DNA of 29,329 nt from Bigelowiella natans CCMP2755 (lineage: Eukaryota; Cercozoa; Chlorarachniophyceae). Each line of letters begins with the position of its first letter. Position 1 is the first letter of the stretch. Below the pieces are notes generated by a model, which saw nothing but the letters and a program-made list of their open reading frames with translations, did no database searches and was not told the origin of the DNA. The stretch lies in assembly GCA_000320545.1 (NCBI GenBank), contig ADNK01003233.1, positions 1 to 29,329 on the forward strand. The letters are read 5' to 3'. Positions 28,537-29,329 of this stretch are shown one piece after another. Both the position numbers and the translations under genes were made by a program.

Positions 28537-29081
28537 TGTGTGTGTGTGTGTGTGTGTGTGTACATTTAGTAGAATTTCCAGGAAAACAATGAAGAATACG
28601 AAAGCTTAACATTAGTAGCACAAGCGCTACTACTAAAAATCTTGGTCTTCAGTGCGTTGTGCGCCGAACTAAAAAATCAACGAGGAAATTTGCTACAGAT
28701 GTGATGCTGTCCCGTGTTGTGTTGGGGAAGACACCTGGGTCAAGGGCGAATGCAAGCCCCTTCATCGATCCCTGGCAAAATGACGGTGATGATGCAGGTA
28801 TTCGTCAATGACGTGCGGTAGGTGGCAGCAGCAGCAGCAGCAGCAGTATGATCATCATATGAATTATCTTTCGATCTGGAGATGTGCTCTCGATGACGTA
28901 CAATGTTGTTTGACACAGGGAAAGGAGGAAGAGTGAACGTATTGATGACGAGCAAAAAGCCAAGCATCTATATCATCATCATCATCATCATCATCATCGT
29001 CGTCGTCGTCTTCGTCGTCATTATTAATCATCATCATTGCCAATCCTCCCCACCGCATCAGGAGCCTTCTTCATGCTATAT
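28316..29081 (-). CDS. Glyoxalase I (lactoylglutathione lyase), last three coding exons
   Basis: Glyoxalase I converts the methylglyoxal-glutathione hemithioacetal to S-lactoylglutathione. Three small minus-strand exons join in exact phase: 29081-29054 (28 nt), 28771-28735 (37 nt) and 28392-28316 (77 nt, with TGA stop). They spell YSMKKAPDA|GSMKGLAFALDP|DGYWVEIIKR and a short tail ending MEKK. This is the family's C-terminal 'kkPDdG.MKGlaFi.DPDGYWiEi' motif, whose Glu is a metal ligand. All three have GT/AG boundaries. Earlier exons, with the first metal ligands, must lie beyond the right edge; the rest of the window to 29329 is repeats. The tail of about 15 residues after the motif is short, as expected. 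Confidence 0.85.
28496..28560. repeat. (TA)n-(TG)n compound microsatellite in or near glyoxalase intron
   Basis: TA run 28496-28533 followed by TG run 28536-28560, inside the intron between glyoxalase exons 28735 and 28392. Confidence 0.95.
28971..29019. repeat. (CAT)n-(CGT)n repeat
   Basis: CAT/ATC units pass into CGT/GTC units, in the glyoxalase intron between 29054 and 28771. The minus-strand poly-Asp frame here is repeat-derived. A CAG repeat also occurs at 28826-28846. Confidence 0.9.
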
Positions 29082-29257
29082 CTGCGCATCCATCAGCAGG
29101 AGGAGGAGGGGGGGAGGAGGTTGGAGGAGGAAAGAAAGGAAGAGGAGGTGTGTGCGTCGTGATGATTAAGATTGGTGACGGATTCTTTTTGACAAGTGTC
29201 TTTGTCTTCTTCCACCACCACCACCACCATCATCATTACCATTTTCATTATATTCAT

Positions 29258-29295
<38 letters not shown>

Positions 29296-29329
29296 TACTA
29301 TACTATACTATATACTAGTACGTATAGTA
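29082..29329. repeat. Purine repeats, (CCA)n, (CA)n and (TATAC)n at the right edge
   Basis: A GGA-rich run (29098-29145), a CCA/CAT run (about 29211-29236), (CA)n at 29259-29293 and then TATAC units at 29292-29314. No exon was recognised. Confidence 0.85.

Overview
The window is nuclear DNA of a eukaryote. Coding regions are split into many exons, some only 27-77 nt, and introns and intergenic DNA are full of long microsatellites. The REJ-GPS receptor gene and the giant-virus-like insertions suggest an algal or protist genome, perhaps a stramenopile; that placement is inference. No tRNA, rRNA or CRISPR array was seen.

Layout. 1-2860 is microsatellite-rich with no gene I can support. 2861-4493 (minus) holds six exons of a TCF25/NULP1/RQC1-like gene whose 3' part is not found. 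It diverges across a 337-bp gap from a SET-domain (Rubisco-LSMT/SETD-type) methyltransferase gene. The N-terminal exons of that gene lie at 4831-5553 (plus) and its C-terminal exon at 26733-27639 (plus), about 21 kb away. 28316-29081 (minus) holds the last three coding exons of glyoxalase I, which runs off the right edge.

The 21 kb between the two SET halves is the unusual part. It contains: (i) an intronless 438-aa amidoligase ORF with a YEATS-like N-terminal region (5953-7269); (ii) a TG/CA-rich region with LINE-type retrotransposon debris and short duplicated modules (7.3-10.4 kb); (iii) three copies of a pyrimidine-rich repeat, one left of the amidoligase and two right of the LINE debris; (iv) a large plus-strand gene (12092-23326, 13 recognised exons, about 2,640 codons) with two eight-repeat propeller-like exons, Pro/Thr linkers, REJ regions, a GPS motif, several membrane segments and a PDZ-like tail; (v) a 24.4-26.7 kb segment resembling nucleocytoplasmic large DNA virus (NCLDV) DNA, with a truncated RNA polymerase subunit 2 gene, an F-box-like ORF and a possible MADS-box-like ORF.

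The SET, TCF25 and glyoxalase genes look like ordinary host genes. The receptor also looks like a host gene, from its intron structure. The amidoligase and the RPB2 segment look acquired. The parts most worth follow-up are the YEATS-like/amidoligase protein, the propeller-REJ-GPS receptor with its tandemly duplicated 1149-nt exon, and the question of whether the SET gene still works. Splice sites were chosen by eye from GT/AG, reading phase and protein-family continuity; no transcript evidence was available.
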